A stretch of 64,000 bases of DNA, taken from Globisporangium splendens (Eukaryota > Oomycota > Peronosporomycetes > Pythiales > Pythiaceae). Of the stretch, positions 31,354-44,870 are shown in pieces. The stretch's first letter is position 1. Each line of letters begins with the position of its first letter. Both the position numbers and the translations under genes were made by a program. The notes below the pieces were generated by a model. It did no database searches, was not told the origin of the DNA, and saw only the letters and a list, made by a program, of their open reading frames with translations. The stretch lies in assembly GCA_006386115.1 (NCBI GenBank), contig VFIW01000014.1, forward strand, positions 724,509-788,508. The letters are read 5' to 3'.

Positions 31354-32328
31354 ATGGCGAGCTCGACGCAAGATACCAAGCACGAGGCTCACCGCAGCGC
31401 CGCGAGCATGTGCGCAGGCTCGACGGTATGGATCGTACTGTGCGCCGTCGGAGCAATCCTCACGGCGTTTGCGTGGCTCGCGAGCTTTCCAATTGTCTTT
31501 GAGTCCTCGACCTTGGCGAATGCGTACGATTTCCACCCGATTCCGCAGACGATCACGCAGAGTGTCTTCAAGGTTGTGTCGACTCAGTTTGCGTTTTGGA
31601 CGGTCATTCTATGTGTCGTAGGTGGATACGTCGCGTGCTTGAAGCCGCACAAGAACCGCGTTCGTGACTTGTCTCGCGTTCGTGCCGTGTTGATCGGAAT
31701 CGTCTGTGTGTTCATTGTGACTTTCCTTGTGACGCTTGGTACTTCCCACGGGTACACGAGCAGCATTGAGACCCGCGAGCCAGAGTTTGCGACCAAGTTT
31801 AATGATTTCTACTGCGAGACGCGCACGCTGGATGTGTGTCTCAAAGGAGACCAGCTGGAAGATCTGCTTGCGCTTGTCGGCGATGGCACCACAACAGGAA
31901 GCGCTTCAAGCACCGCCAGCCCTTCCGTTCCACTAGCGAGTTGGCTTCGTTGCCGCAATGTGATGGTGGAAAACCACGCCAAAGCGACGTCTCGTCAGCG
32001 TGCGTTTCTCGCGAACGTCAACATCACAACCTCGGCGGATTTATGGTGCGGTGCAAACTTCCAGAATGCGAAAGCGGCGACGCCATCCTCAAACGTCTCT
32101 GTGGACACTCCGTACGAGCTGAACCAAGAGATCTTTTCGAAATTTAAGCGCGAATGGCCGACGCGGCTTCTCTACGACGGCCTCCTCCTCGGCGTCGTGC
32201 TGCTGTTCGCAATCGCACACTGCTGGTGTCTGACGGCGTTGCTGCGCGCCGATGGCTTCGAGGAGTTGGTGCAGGACGCCAAGTTCGCGCAAAGTGGTGG
32301 CGGCATGACTCCAGTCACCACCGTTTGA
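31354..32328 (+). CDS. Four-span membrane protein, paralogue B
   Basis: 324 residues, single exon. Spans at about residues 25-45, 75-97, 112-135 and 275-298. The large loop before the last span has FNDFYCETRTLDVCLKGDQLEDL, WLRCRNVMVEN and DLWCGANF, aligning Cys for Cys with paralogue A. Overall identity to A is low outside this loop, so the duplication is old. Possible role at the cell surface (adhesion or membrane organisation) is only a guess from topology. Confidence 0.75.
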   Translation: MASSTQDTKHEAHRSAASMCAGSTVWIVLCAVGAILTAFAWLASFPIVFESSTLANAYDFHPIPQTITQSVFKVVSTQFAFWTVILCVVGGYVACLKPHKNRVRDLSRVRAVLIGIVCVFIVTFLVTLGTSHGYTSSIETREPEFATKFNDFYCETRTLDVCLKGDQLEDLLALVGDGTTTGSASSTASPSVPLASWLRCRNVMVENHAKATSRQRAFLANVNITTSADLWCGANFQNAKAATPSSNVSVDTPYELNQEIFSKFKREWPTRLLYDGLLLGVVLLFAIAHCWCLTALLRADGFEELVQDAKFAQSGGGMTPVTTV

Positions 32329-32536
32329 CCCATTTTCAATGGTCCTGCGTAAAATTGTGTCTAGATGTTGAAGTGGGTCAATGGGACACTTGTCTTGTTT
32401 ATGTACAATATACACCACAAAATCGGGTCAAATTGGGTCTTTGCTTTTCTTTGGCTACCCAGTAGTCATATAGAGCGAAACGTGGCAAGTTGCAGAGAGA
32501 ATCGACGAAAGAGAAAAGAACGAACCGAGAGCGAAT

Positions 32537-34753
32537 ATGTGGAAGCTGCTGGAGCAGGCGGCCAAGAGCGCGAGCGCGAACGCGTCCGAGTACGTGATCA
32601 CGGTGCAGGAGAAGGCGCAGTCCATCGTCGCGACAGTGCAAGACGAGGCGGCCACCATCCTGCACGCGCTGGGCACGACTCGCACCGGTCCCGTCGACGA
32701 GGTAAAGACCAAAATGCGCAATGTGGCATTCATTAGCTGAAATATATGGAGACTGATTATACGTTTTATACGCTGTGTGTGTGTGTGACTGTGTTGTGTA
32801 GATTCTGTATGAAGAGATCGACGATTACAAGGCGTTTCTCGAGGGGTTCGAGATTGGCGAGCATACCGACGCGATCTCCAAGGTGACAGGACGCATTTGT
32901 TTCGTTAATAAAGTGGCGCCTATGCTGACAAAACAGGGCAATGCTTGCATTTCTACTCGTTGTTGCGTTTCCTTAGGTTCTGGAGACCGACGAAGAGATC
33001 CACGACTTGCATGAGCAAATGGTCCCGTTGCAGTTGAGCTACGAAGAGTTTTGGTCCAGGTAACGCTGCCATTGCCATTGCGCATACATCGCTGATCCAT
33101 GGTGCTTGCCAAAGAACAAGGCAGCCTCAAGAGCTCTTTACGTGCTGCATTAGGTATTTCTTCCGACTGCACCAAGAGGAAGAGCAGAAACGACGCGAAG
33201 AAGAGCGGAAGCAGCAACAGCGAGAGCAACAGGAAGCTGCGAAGGCTGCCAGGGAAGCTGAACTTGACGAATTTGACGAGGAGGATGACGATCTAGTGCA
33301 AGCAGATGCTGTGGATGACAGTGCTGATGAAAGTGGCGCTCAGTTCGTCGGCGAGACGCGAAATGATGCGGATCACAAGGCGATGCTTGCGTGGAAGAAG
33401 AAAGCAGCCGAATTGCAGAAGAAACTGGGTGCCATGGCAGCGCAGCATGAACAGGAGAAGCTGCAGCTGCAGGAGGAAAAGGACATGCAGTACCAGAATT
33501 TGTGCGATATGTACGAAGCCAAGATGACAGAAGTGACCATGCAGATCGATGACGCTCGTGCGATCGGATATGACGCAGGCATCCAGGAAAGTGAAACGAT
33601 CATCGCCACGATGCGCCAGGCTGCAGATGAAGAGATCGAGCGACTCACTCAACAGCTCGTTCGGATCCAACAGGAGCAAGGATTACCTGGTGGAGCGGAA
33701 ATTGAACCAGGCACTGGCCTCGGAGACCCGGACAGCGTGTATCAGCTCAAGGCGGCGCTGTCCTTAAAGTCGCAAACGTTGGCGACCGTGTCCGCTGAAA
33801 AAGTTGCGGTGGAGACGCTTTTGCTATCAAAGGACGAGGAACTTGCAGCTTTGACGGCGCAATTGGAAGAAACAAAAAGCAACTTACAGCACAGCGGCCA
33901 GAACATTGACTCCAGTGCGGAGCTCAATGCTTTGAAGCAAGCCAATGAGGATTTGATGCAAGCGAATTCACAAATGAAGCAGCAATTGGAAGCCGCAAAG
34001 GCGCAGCTACTCGCGTATCAGTCCTCGACTGCTCCAAGTGCGCCGCCCGACTCGCAAGCAAATGCTGCGGAGGAAACTCGAAAGGAAATCGAGCTGTGGC
34101 GAATTCGAGCTTTGAAGATGAAAAAAGCGAAGGAGCTCATTGAAGCTGAGTTGCAAGCCTTGAAGAGTCAGAATGCTCAGAGCATCCCAGAACGAGAGCA
34201 AGAGCTTCTTGCGAAGATCGCTGCGCTTGAACAGCAACGCGACCACCTGCTGACTGAAGTGAAGGCGTCATTTACCAATGGTGTCGCTGAAGGCGAAGCA
34301 AAAAATCGAACTCAGATCGACGAGCTAACCCAGAAGTGTGCGGATGCAGCCACGAAATTGGTTGCTGCAGAAGAAGATGGTTACCAGAGGGGGCTCGCTG
34401 CAGGCAAATCCGAGTCTGAAGCCCAGCTTCGCAGACTGCAAGAGGAAGCAGCGCGTGGATATGACGCAGGGTATGAAGCTTCTGCAGTGGTGTCGCAGAA
34501 GGAAATCGATCTTCTTCGCACGGAGATCGCCGTTCTTCGTGCCGGAACCGCTGCTACGGAAATGACGGACTCGGAAGCCGAGCCGGATATCATTTGGGGC
34601 GACCCGGTTCCGGTTCTCGGAGAAGAGTTTAGTGACACTGATGCTGTATCTGCGTCCATTGACAATCTGCCTCGAGATACCACCGCTGCGAATTGGGACT
34701 TGAAATCACCTGCATCGGAGGATGCGCCTCGCGACGATTGGGGCGAATGGTAA
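32537..34753 (+). CDS. BSD-domain protein with long coiled coil
   Basis: Exons 32537-32701, 32802-32882, 32977-33059 and 33154-34753, 642 residues. The N-terminal amphipathic helix region (MWKLLEQAAKSASANASEYV) resembles synapse-associated/SYAP-like BSD proteins. A BSD domain follows with its invariant end VPLQLSYEEFWSRYFFR spanning the exon 3-4 junction. The remaining ~500 residues are coiled coil (heptads from AWKKKAAELQKKLG to EIDLLRTEIAVLR) with two G-Y-D-A-G motifs. The C terminus is acidic and ends DDWGEW, preceded by DIIWGD. The W-G-D/E-W ends could be short linear interaction motifs. Probably a cytosolic or membrane-trafficking scaffold. Confidence 0.8.
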
Positions 34754-34894
34754 AATGTCCTAGGAACTTTTCGAAATTATTGTAATTTCGCACAGAAAAC
34801 GCACTTGTGCCATGCGAAAATGGAAGAGACGTGAATCGTGTGTGAACAAGCGTCTAGTTGATTTAAGTTTTCACATGCTACTGTGTGTGGGTCG

Positions 34895-37800
34895 TCAGTG
34901 GTGCCGGCTGCTTGAAGTCATTGTCGACGAACTGAAGTTGGGTCCGTTTTCTTGCAGCCATTCCTTGAAGATGGCTTCAATCTCTGGTTTTGGGTGCTTC
35001 CACTGCGTAGATCTGTCGGAAGCATGCCCAAAAGTTAGTCACATTTAGTTAGCTGATTTCAACGAACGTGTCGAACGCATTCATACCGTTGTGAATGGTT
35101 ACAGAAGTACGGCTTCCCTTTCTCCGTAAAGCGTGTTTCCCAGCCATCTGGGAGGTTCAGCATCAAGAATTTCTTCATCTCCTTCCAACTCATCTTCTTG
35201 GGGCGAGACATCGGATGCGTCGGACTGCTGGGTGGTGCTGCATCTCGAAGATCAATGGATATTTCCTGCACAACAACAGCAGTGACATATCCAACATACG
35301 AGTGAGAACTTTCATGCGCTGACACGAATCGCATGCTTCACCCGATACGTACTGCTGCCTGTGGTTCTACATCAGATCGCGGAGGAGTTGGTATGATGTG
35401 CAGCTGCTCCGCTTCCTTTGGTCTCACTTGCGAGACATTACTATACGCTTCAGCGTCTCCGCACAGCTTGATGAAAAAATCTATGGCACCCACCAGCGTT
35501 TCGGTAAACCAATCTCATGTCAATCACTTATGCTCATTCCGCTATGATGGTCAGTACGAACCTTCAATGCTGATTCTGCCACGCATTTCTGGGTCCAGTA
35601 TGTTTGCGACAGTCTTTCGATGATCGGATGAGAGGTTCAGTCCAAAATCACAAAGGACATCGTCAAACGCAGCAAATGCAACCTGTTTGATACGAGTATA
35701 CGTTAGCGACTTCGTCAACTTCGGAAAATGCCACTAGGGGTGCATGTTCGTACCTTTCCGGGTACCTCAGCGATCGCCGCCAGCGCTTTTTTCAAGCCAT
35801 TGTATGGCCGCTCCAGGCATCGATTCACTAGAATGTCTTTCATAGCGGACAAGATGTCGTGCGCCGAGGCGTTCATACCCAGCGATGCCTGCTTCAGATC
35901 CGTGATCACAACAGGCGGGGGAGGTTTCCTCAAGGACTCTCGCTCTCGTTGCGCGCTTTCTTCAACTCGCTGCAGCTGTTCCCGCAACGCCGCCATCCTG
36001 TTCGTGATTGTTGTCACCACAACATACGCTCGTCAACACAGCATCGTTATTTTGAGGCAAGAAAGCAAATCACAGACCTGAGATCGTGCTGCTCCTGCTG
36101 GAAGCTCTGTTCTTTGATTGCTTGGTCAAGCTTCTTTTTCCATCTCGTTACTTCAGCATCGCCATTCGCCGTTGATGCCATGGATGCTTGTTGCAACTGG
36201 AGTTTCAAGTTTTTCACCTGCTCGACAGCATCTCGTTTCGCGCTTTCTGCCGTGCTTAGCGATTGCTTCAGCTCTTGGAGTTGAGTCTCTAGCTGCCGTT
36301 TATCCGTGTCTTCAGCAGGTGACGTGGCTTTCGACTCGACGTCAAGCGCAGTGCCGCTTATTTCTACGGGTACAAAACTGCTTCGTCGTCTCTTCTGTGT
36401 ACCATCTTCAATGATTGCGAGGGGAAGCTCACTTGCCTTTTTCGAATCAAAACGAACTGCCAAATTGACGAAACCTGTCGTCTTCAAGCTGTCCATCGGG
36501 TGTTGGAGCGGGAACCAGTCTTCGAAAATGTGCCCTTCGTGAGCGATCGCCGAGCTAATTGCAATTTCGCACTCACCGAGTAGCTTTTCTGTCTTGGCTT
36601 GCTTGTTAAATACTTTCACAAGGACTTTCGGTGTCAATGTGGTCCCAAGAGACATCACTTTCAAAAGTGCAGTCCACTCTTTTTCAAGACTGCGATCGCT
36701 GTTCGCGAAGAAATCAACCGGCCAGTCGGGTGGGTATCCTTCGACTGCATATTCGCATGATGTGAATGGATCGTACGCGGTGCAGTATAGTCTTGCTTTC
36801 TCGTTCCGAGCTGAAGGTTGTGCCTTGCGCACACTCAGGACAACAAAATGGCCATTGTCACTTTTGTCATCGACAATAAATGTAATCTTCTTTGTTGCGT
36901 GACCACCAGGAACAGCCGAGACTTTGACCGTATCGGTGTAGATGACTGGACGATCGATCCGTAAGTCACAGCAACTGGGTTCTTTCAAGATGACTTTTTT
37001 CTTGGAATTCCATTTCGGCGCCCCGCTTGCTCCCGTTCGATCAATTTCCGTCGCAAACACATCCCCTTGCGGGCGAACTTCCACAATGGCGTACATGTCT
37101 TGATGGCCAGTTAGCACTGATTGGAATTCTTCCCACGAACTCACGAAAACTGCATTTCTTCCGATAACCTCATATCGCACTTGGGGGGAGCTGCTAGTGT
37201 GCTTTAGCAGCGAGACTAGAGTACGCGTCGACGAGGATTTCCGTGGCAAAGCTTCAGCAACCACATGCTGGAAACTGGGTCGGTTCAGTTGATCGAAGTA
37301 ATCGCCATCGATGGAGAACTCCAGTAATTTTGACGATACAGACCAGAAAAACGGTAGAGTGGCTTGAATGAGCAGTTCACGAAGCGCTGAAACAAAGCGA
37401 TCGCTCTCCACGAGCTTCAAAAAAGGGATCATTCCTCGGTGGTCATGCGTGGTGGTGTTTGCATTCGCAACTATCCGTAGCCTTGACAGCAAAGACAACA
37501 TAGCCTCGTTGATCTCAGGTTGGAAAGTCGCAGTGATGACGGCATTTGGAGACGCTACAAACTTCTGTTCGCGAGTACCATTTTTATGGCCGCTGAAATG
37601 CTCAGCATGCAGCATCGGTAGATGGCTGAGAAGCTTCACTCGAGCAAACTCATCTTCGTCGAGGACAAAGTCCATCTGGAATTTGAAGATTGGATCCCTC
37701 ACGCGCACGACAAGATCTTTCTTGTCGAGTGCCACCGTTATCAAATAGTTCTGATGGCCTTGGCACAGACGGAGTAAATTGAAGAGGGCTTGATCAAAGC

Positions 37801-40800
37801 GTTTCTCGATTTCTTGGATCTTGCTGTACCTCATCGGCATGGTAAACAAGTTGAATGTGACAAACCCACTCCAGTTGTCGCTTGCTTTGGCTTTACCGTT
37901 TTTGTATCGCAGTGCATCCAGCACCAATGAGAGCTGCAGCTTCGTTGACAGACGGGATAACAATGGACTCGTTTCATGTCCGCTGTTTTGCGAGGAGAGC
38001 GAGAAACCAGCACGCAGCAGGATATCCAGAAAATCTCTCTGGTCAATTGCTTCCGTGGGTTCCACTGCGAACGTGGTCGTCCAAATACTGCCAATAGCTG
38101 TTGCTCCACTTCGCTGCTCCAAATACGACGCAACTTGGTTGCAAATCGTCGACACGCTGAAGGCTTTTAGTTCCGGAATCACCATCGAGCGTGTAGAAAA
38201 CAGCGCCACATTCAATGCATCTCCACTGCACTTGAGCTCTAGCAGGCTGTCATCGTTGCTCTGAAAGAAGTCACTTGCTTGGGTCTGGGAAATTGCCTGG
38301 TTGCTGACTCCTGGTTCAACTTCTCGAAAGTAAAATGCATTTCCCAGGCGCTGGATTTGCTCGACTTCCACGTCTAGACCAACATCATTCCGAATGTCTT
38401 TGCACAGAGCTATTGCTTCGGTTTTCCTCGTATTCCAGTGCAACTGTTGCAGGATATTGCACATCGTCTCTCGTTTTCTTGAATCACCAGACGCAACTGC
38501 GTCCATTTGGAGAACTGTATCAACCAGAGAACTTGCGCTCGCTAGATCAGAAGAATCGCTATTTCGGTTGGTTTGAACCATTATCGTCTCCACGAAAGCC
38601 ATAAAGTTTGCAAAACCAATGGACCCGTCGTCTGCCGAGGCTCCCATTCGGCACATCAAAAGCCTTGAATCGTTGTTGTCAAGATGAAGTCCGAGAGATT
38701 CCAGGAACGCCATAAACTCCTCCTGGTCAATCTCGCCACTCTTGCCGGAGTCAAAATGCTCAAACACTTTCGTCGCGACAGTTGGGCTGTAGCTTCCTCC
38801 GCTGTCAAATGTATCTGACAACGCCAAGTTCATGAGTCGCATGAATACAATTACACCGGTCTCGCTGGCAACATGACTTCCTTTCTGCTCGGCTTCATCA
38901 TGAAAGACTCGTAAGTTGTTTCGCTTGGTCGAGTTTTTCGTGCGTAGCCAGTGGTTTGTTGAAGAACTAAACGTACAGGCGTCGAACGCCATACTGACGA
39001 CGTCATCGGCGATTGGATAGATTACACTGTTGAGAATATCGCTCGTAGCCTCCGCAGGTTCTCCGGTGTTGAGGGTTCTCGCATTTCGGCTCTCTGGTCG
39101 CGGTAAATCACTTTTCGATGGACTCCACAATTGGTCTTTCGAGATCCAGTCTCTGAATTCGTTAAGACTAATTTCGCCGTCTCTGTTTGTGTCAAATTGC
39201 GCCAGCAAATGCTGCTTCTGCTCTTCTGTCAACGCCGGCTGAATATTGAGCTTGTCAATAGCGAGACTAAACTCGTCGGCACTCAGTGATCCAGAGTTGT
39301 CGGTGTCAAATGATTGGAATATGTCTTCCAGCACTTTTCGCCGCTCTTCAGAGGCTCCGATTTTTTCAATCCGCATAACGCGGAGCTGCTCGCCAAATGA
39401 CTCAATTGGTACAAGTTCGTGCTGAAAGCAGTCCTCGCACACTCTCTTGTTCTCGGGAAGCAGACTGTAGCACGGTCTGCAGAACGAATTCGTGCAGTTT
39501 GATCCTCCGCACAAATACGTAGGAACAGAAGCTCCAGTAGCATCAACCATGAGATCTTTCCTTCCTCCCACCAATACGCGAGTGCTGTAGGCGTTGTTGA
39601 GCACTGCTTTTGTGTCTTGATTGCATGACCAGATCTTTTGCAGCGTACAAGTCAATTTCAAGGATACCATCTTGATACAGTTTTCCGGGACGTCATCATC
39701 TTCGATTTCTGGAATCTCACACGCCATTTGATCCTCCTCGGTCTCGCGCTCAAACAAGTGCAAAATTGCGTCTGTGTAGATGGATCCGTTGTTTGTAACG
39801 TCGAGTCCGCTGAAGAGGATGTTGAACTTGTCGTCAGTCAAATCGTCGCTTTTGAAGCCTAGTGAAGCCAGTTTGCGACGGTAGTCAACTTTTTTCAGCA
39901 AGGTTGATTTCGCAAATTCCATTTTCAACTCTCGAAGTCCGACCCCTTTCGCTTTGGCTTGACTCAGAAACTCTTCTTTCGTATCTTCAAACTTGCGGCG
40001 TTTCTCCACCGTACTCGCACTGTCTGATACCACAGCGGACCCTGACTTTTTTCCCGGACTATTCGCAGGCGAGTTTTTCCCTGGCGTGAAAGGAGCATTG
40101 TTACTCCCGAATTCTCCATCTCCTTCTTCTTCTTCAACAATCTTTTCACCCCTTCGAGACTAAACGCAGGTGTATCTGAATAGACGGAGACCCAAAAGCT
40201 ACCGACGTTTGCTTTCCCCGTGTCCTTATCCTGGAACGAAAAGCAAGCAGAGCTGTTACGCACATATTTTGCATTGTCGTCATGAAAGATATGCATACCG
40301 TTCTCATGTACATGCTTGGAATGATGCAGTATCGGCCAGGTTCCATGGTTACATCAGCCTATATAGCAAAAGTGTGAGTATCTAGACACATTCACGCCAC
40401 AAGTCAAGTCGATTTCCCGAATAACTTGCCGATACAGCTTGTTTGAACGTGTATGCCGGTTGTAGCGTTCCGTCATCGTCAATTCCAACAATCACCGATC
40501 CAGGTATTATTGCTGGAGGCAGTGTTTCTGCACGGATGCCCTTCTTGAAGTCCAGTCGGTCTTTCTCCTTGTATAATCGATAGTACGGATCAAGCTTCCC
40601 GGCGGGTTCTTTCATTTCGTATTTGCCTGACTTGTCCCCGGATTGAGTCAGTGAGCATATATGGAACCCAATTGGTATTATTTTCAGATTCTCTTTCCCA
40701 CGAGGGTCTTCCTGGCTCAATAATATGAAAAGTCGAGTGCGCTTTTCAAGCAGCAGGTCGAAGTGGGGGTTGTTGATCCAGGTACTTCTTGTCGTGTTGC

Positions 40801-43800
40801 CGCCGCAGTTTGTCTCATTCCAACACCCTTCGACGCGTTTCCCGTGCCACTCACCTGGGAAATCTGCGTAACACAGACATTGATTGGTTAGGCGTCATTT
40901 GCATCCCGAGCCATCAAGCATTTATGCGAATACTAACCGATTCCGGCGAAAAAGTGCGTGAAATATTGCATCCACGCATCGTACGACATGAAGAAAGTGC
41001 CGTCATTTGCATTTACATCGACGACTTCTTGAGAGATTTCGTCGACTTTTAGCTCGCCACGCCCGTTGATACTGAGGAAAAAGCGCTTATTAGCATTCCC
41101 ACCGACCTTGCGCTTCAAAATCTTGAAAAACTGCTCAATGATATCTTGATTCTCAGTGCGCTCTTCACTTGTGTCAGACCAAGGACGTGTCTGCACATTT
41201 CATTATGAGGGAAATGCCACCTAATCTTTTGATTCCACGTGCAAATAACGTACCCATTCTCCCATTCCCCATGGATTCCGAAGCTTTACAAGCCGAACGA
41301 CTTCGTTTCTCGTTGTGTCGATCTTTCCTGCATCCACCAACGCGTACGCATGCTTGAAATACAATCCATTGCCGGCGCTCGATTCCGCGGCAATTGTCTT
41401 GTCTCCAACAGGAGGGGGCTGAATAGAGCAGCCCATCAGTGTTCCGGACTCTTTATATCGGAGCAATTTTTGCCAGAAAGCATCTCCCTTCTGCCGATCT
41501 GCTTTTGCTGGAGCAAAAGGGTTTCTCCAAATCCAGGATATCCTCCTTTCATAATGACTTGCTCGGAACACATCCCAGTGAGGTCATTCAAGACAACATC
41601 GATGAAGCCTCCGATGAGAGCCTCGCAGCTCCCGTGAAGTTTTGCATACGCTTTTTCGAGCAACGATACCCTGTAAGCGCCAGCACAATTGCGTCATTAA
41701 CCGCTTGCGCAAAGAGAAGCTTAAGTGAGTTCTGCATCTTGTTTCTCACCATAATTCGTTTGGTTCCCGACACCGCGCAAAGTACGGCTTGCCTTGTTTA
41801 GTTTTGGAAAATCCAAACACTGGAGGCGATCGTCGATGATCACGTAGTTCCACACGAAATTCTGCCGAAAGTGATTAATCACGTTGAATTTTAGCCTGCA
41901 GCCAGGGTCCATTCTCCACACACTCTCAAACTTACCTTCATGAATTTGCAGACAAAGAGTCCATTGCCCTTGTGTTTATCACCCCTCCAAAACGTTTGAC
42001 CTAGTAAGCCTGTCCGAGTGGCGACAACGCTCAATGCACCTACGCAGTACAACAAAAAAATAGGGCAAAGCGAATCAGGCATGCAATCAACCGCATTTTT
42101 TCCTGGCCCCCAACGGCAGCAAAATCGTACTTAACCAGCAATCGCCAAGGTTGCCTTGGATCACATCCCCGGAGCATGCGCCATCAGAAAATAACTTGGC
42201 CTGCGATGCAAACACACGCTCCGATGACGTCGGCGACGAATAGATATCGCTTTGCCCATCTTGATCCTCGTCTTGGTTGTTTCTACAACACAATTTCATG
42301 CACAAAAAATTCAATGTGTGAAACTAAAGCTGTGCACTCCAATGCAAAGCCCTGCCAATGTCGACGTACGCGTCGTCTTCGTCGTCGACCGCGTACACTG
42401 GGCGTTCCCATCGTATTTTTTCGCTCTTTAACAGCCCCAGCACTTTCACTTGGTGCTGAGAACCTCCCTTGGATGAGATCACTTGTCCTGTTTTGCACAA
42501 TGCAGCGGCTCCAGTAGGATCCTTTGAAGATGGCCCGAACGTTGGATCAACAAAAAGCTTTGTTGAAGGATCAGCAAACGAATTGACCACGGCTTTGACT
42601 TTCTCCTGCAGCAATTGATCTGCTAGGCGAAGTCCACGGACAAGCGCTTTTCCCGCCAAGTCTCGGATCTTGATGGAAATGATCGTGCCTTGATTCCCCG
42701 ACACAATCGTGATGCCCAGTTTCTTGAGCTCTTCCTCCAAGCTGCGCAGGTCGATCGCGCATCCTGTCATCTTGAGCGTTGGTGCCACTCGATGCTGTAC
42801 GAGAACCTCGCAGCCGACACACACACACCAAGACGCTGAAAGGTCACAATTGCTGCAAACGGCCACACTGCAAACGTGTTCGAGACAACACTCATGCACA
42901 GAAAATAGAAAACTGGGATCACCTGACTGCCTACTGAATGGTAACACTTGAGAGCAGCTTCTCCAAGACACTGAGCGTTACAAAAAGCATCCATGGGACA
43001 AGGATGATCGATACTGTTGCTAGCACCACTACCCTTTCGAGTTGCGTGCCATCTGGTTCCTTCTCTTTGACATCACCTTGCACATAATCATACAGGTCTT
43101 CTGTGTGGGTATTGGGGTCGTAGATCGTTTCCGGTGATGGCACATCAATTGCGGCTCCGTCTTCTCCCTGGTCGAGACACTGTTCTTGATACTGCTGATA
43201 ATTTTTGCTCGAGAGGCGAATACTGCGTTGTTGTTCACGGCATTGCTGGGTGTTATTGCTCAGCATCTGCATACTGCTTTGTTCTCGTCCAATACCGCGC
43301 TTTTGTAACGCATTGGAGTCATTTAGTCCCGTCGCTGGCCTCGAACGTGTTGAATTCGAATTTGCAGCACGTTCCTCGTATCGGCAGTCCGACATGTTGC
43401 GTCTCCTTTCTGTTGCTCTGACAGTGAAATCGGAAAATCCTTGAACTCCAGTTGGACTTTCTTCATTCTGTTGATGCCTGAGCAAGTCTTCGTCGTCTGA
43501 GGCTACAACGGTATGCACGTAGTCTTGGGTATGAATACTAGAGCTGCAACTCTTTTCTGGTGTTATCACTTTCGCTCTCTTTCGATGTGGTTTGCCATCG
43601 ATTGCACCACTGGTTGTCTGCCAGAGTTTTATTTTGTCAGTCGATCAATATACGAGTATTACAAAACGTATCATTCCGAGAAAGTTTACCTCCTGTTTTG
43701 CAGCCAAATCGGCAGGAAATATCTCCAGAAGTGTGATAACAAAATTGCTGAAGTCCTGAAAGCAAAAGACTCGCATAGTGAGCTCCTCGTCAGCATAGAA

Positions 43801-44870
43801 ATGATAACATCGAGCTTACCTGGTGCGCTACTTGAAATGCAAGCAAAGAAGCGCCATCAAACCCGAAACCTTGTTTGATGTAGACGTAAGCCAGTAGGTT
43901 CGGCTTGTCAAACTCGATGTTCTCGATACAGCTTGACGGGATATTGATAACGTTTGTGTCTCGACCTTGCTTTTGATAAAATGTCAAGGTGTTGCATCCA
44001 ATATCAACCCAGTTGTCAACTTTGATCCGCCGCTAAAGCCGTGATACATTTGTTAGTGAAGGAAATCTTGCGCTCTGGCACAAACACACGTACCAAGCAG
44101 CCTCTCTCTTTCTCTGACGTCCAGCACTTGTAGAGTCTAAATGCCGCACACACTTTTGAGATCTGGTTGATCGCATTCACGTGAGATCTTGCTACCTGGG
44201 GGTCACTCTGGATACACATTGGCGAGGCAACGTTAGTACACAAAACAGAAGCAGTACTCAGTCGTTACCCAAACGTAGCGTACCCAGTCGATCGCTTCAT
44301 ATAGCGATAACGCTTCTGACAGTTTGGGATCTAAATCTTGGATCCATCCACCGAGGTTTCCCCCCACGCTCGCAACTGTTGTCTCCGCAGGCTGTCCAGC
44401 CAGTACAATAACCCCGACAGAGTCATAAAGTAGAACTGCTGGAGTGGAAAGTATGCTGTCGACAAGACCGCATCCACCAACGTCAACAGGAAACACGGAT
44501 GCTCAGCAATAATCATGCTTGCTGCGCTGGCGTCTATCTTGCCCATCGCTTGCCACATCAGGATCGCGGATTCCATTCTCACACTCAGCGACTTTTGTTC
44601 CTCCACTGCCATCTGGACATGCTTCACCAGCTCGAAATCGCTCGGTAGGATCTTTTCAACCCATTCATCGCACCGTTAAAAATGCGTATTCTAGTGCAAA
44701 CGACGAAAACCGAAATCAATCCACTCTACCTTTCGCGATTTCTTGCAGCACCGAGCATCAGTTGCAGATCCATCATCGTCACGACCACTTTGCGCGCGCT
44801 TCTGCCGTAGGATCTGTCCACCAAATGTGCTCTCTACATACGCACACCCAACAAAACGATCCACATCAGA
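34895..44870 (-). CDS. Giant calpain-like protease: TM, CysPc, domain III, EF-hands, coiled coil, WW
   Basis: One intron-rich gene; the 5' end is not resolved. In order: an unrecognised N-terminal region (44.8-43.5 kb), a membrane span near 43.0 kb (VVVLATVSIILVPWML) and a Cys-rich patch. The CysPc domain has catalytic Cys in GNLGDCWL near 42140, His in YFKHAYALVD near 41352 and Asn in LRNPWG near 41277. Domain III includes GEWHGKRVEGCW and MEPGRYCIIPS. Then come a Zn-finger-like Cys cluster near 39.5 kb, canonical EF-hands (DTDNSGSLSADEF, DTNRDGEISLNEF, DSGKSGEIDQEEF), a C2-like stretch near 36.6 kb, a coiled coil, and a C-terminal WW domain (LPDGWETRF...STQWKHP). The 36.08-40.03 kb part is one long exon. 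In-phase splicing joins it to 36020-35750, 35690-35550, 35460-35350, 35270-35087 and 35012-34895. Two 1-base breaks occur in CysPc. Confidence 0.75.

Noticed and set aside
40150..40350. Apparent frameshifts between calpain domain III and the EF-hand exon
   Set aside because: A GT-AG intron (GTATGC...TTCCAG) joins IIPSMYMRT to DKDTGKANVGSFWVSVYSD in phase, and a ~59-base intron (about 40046-40104) can account for the second frame change, so no break needs to be assumed here.
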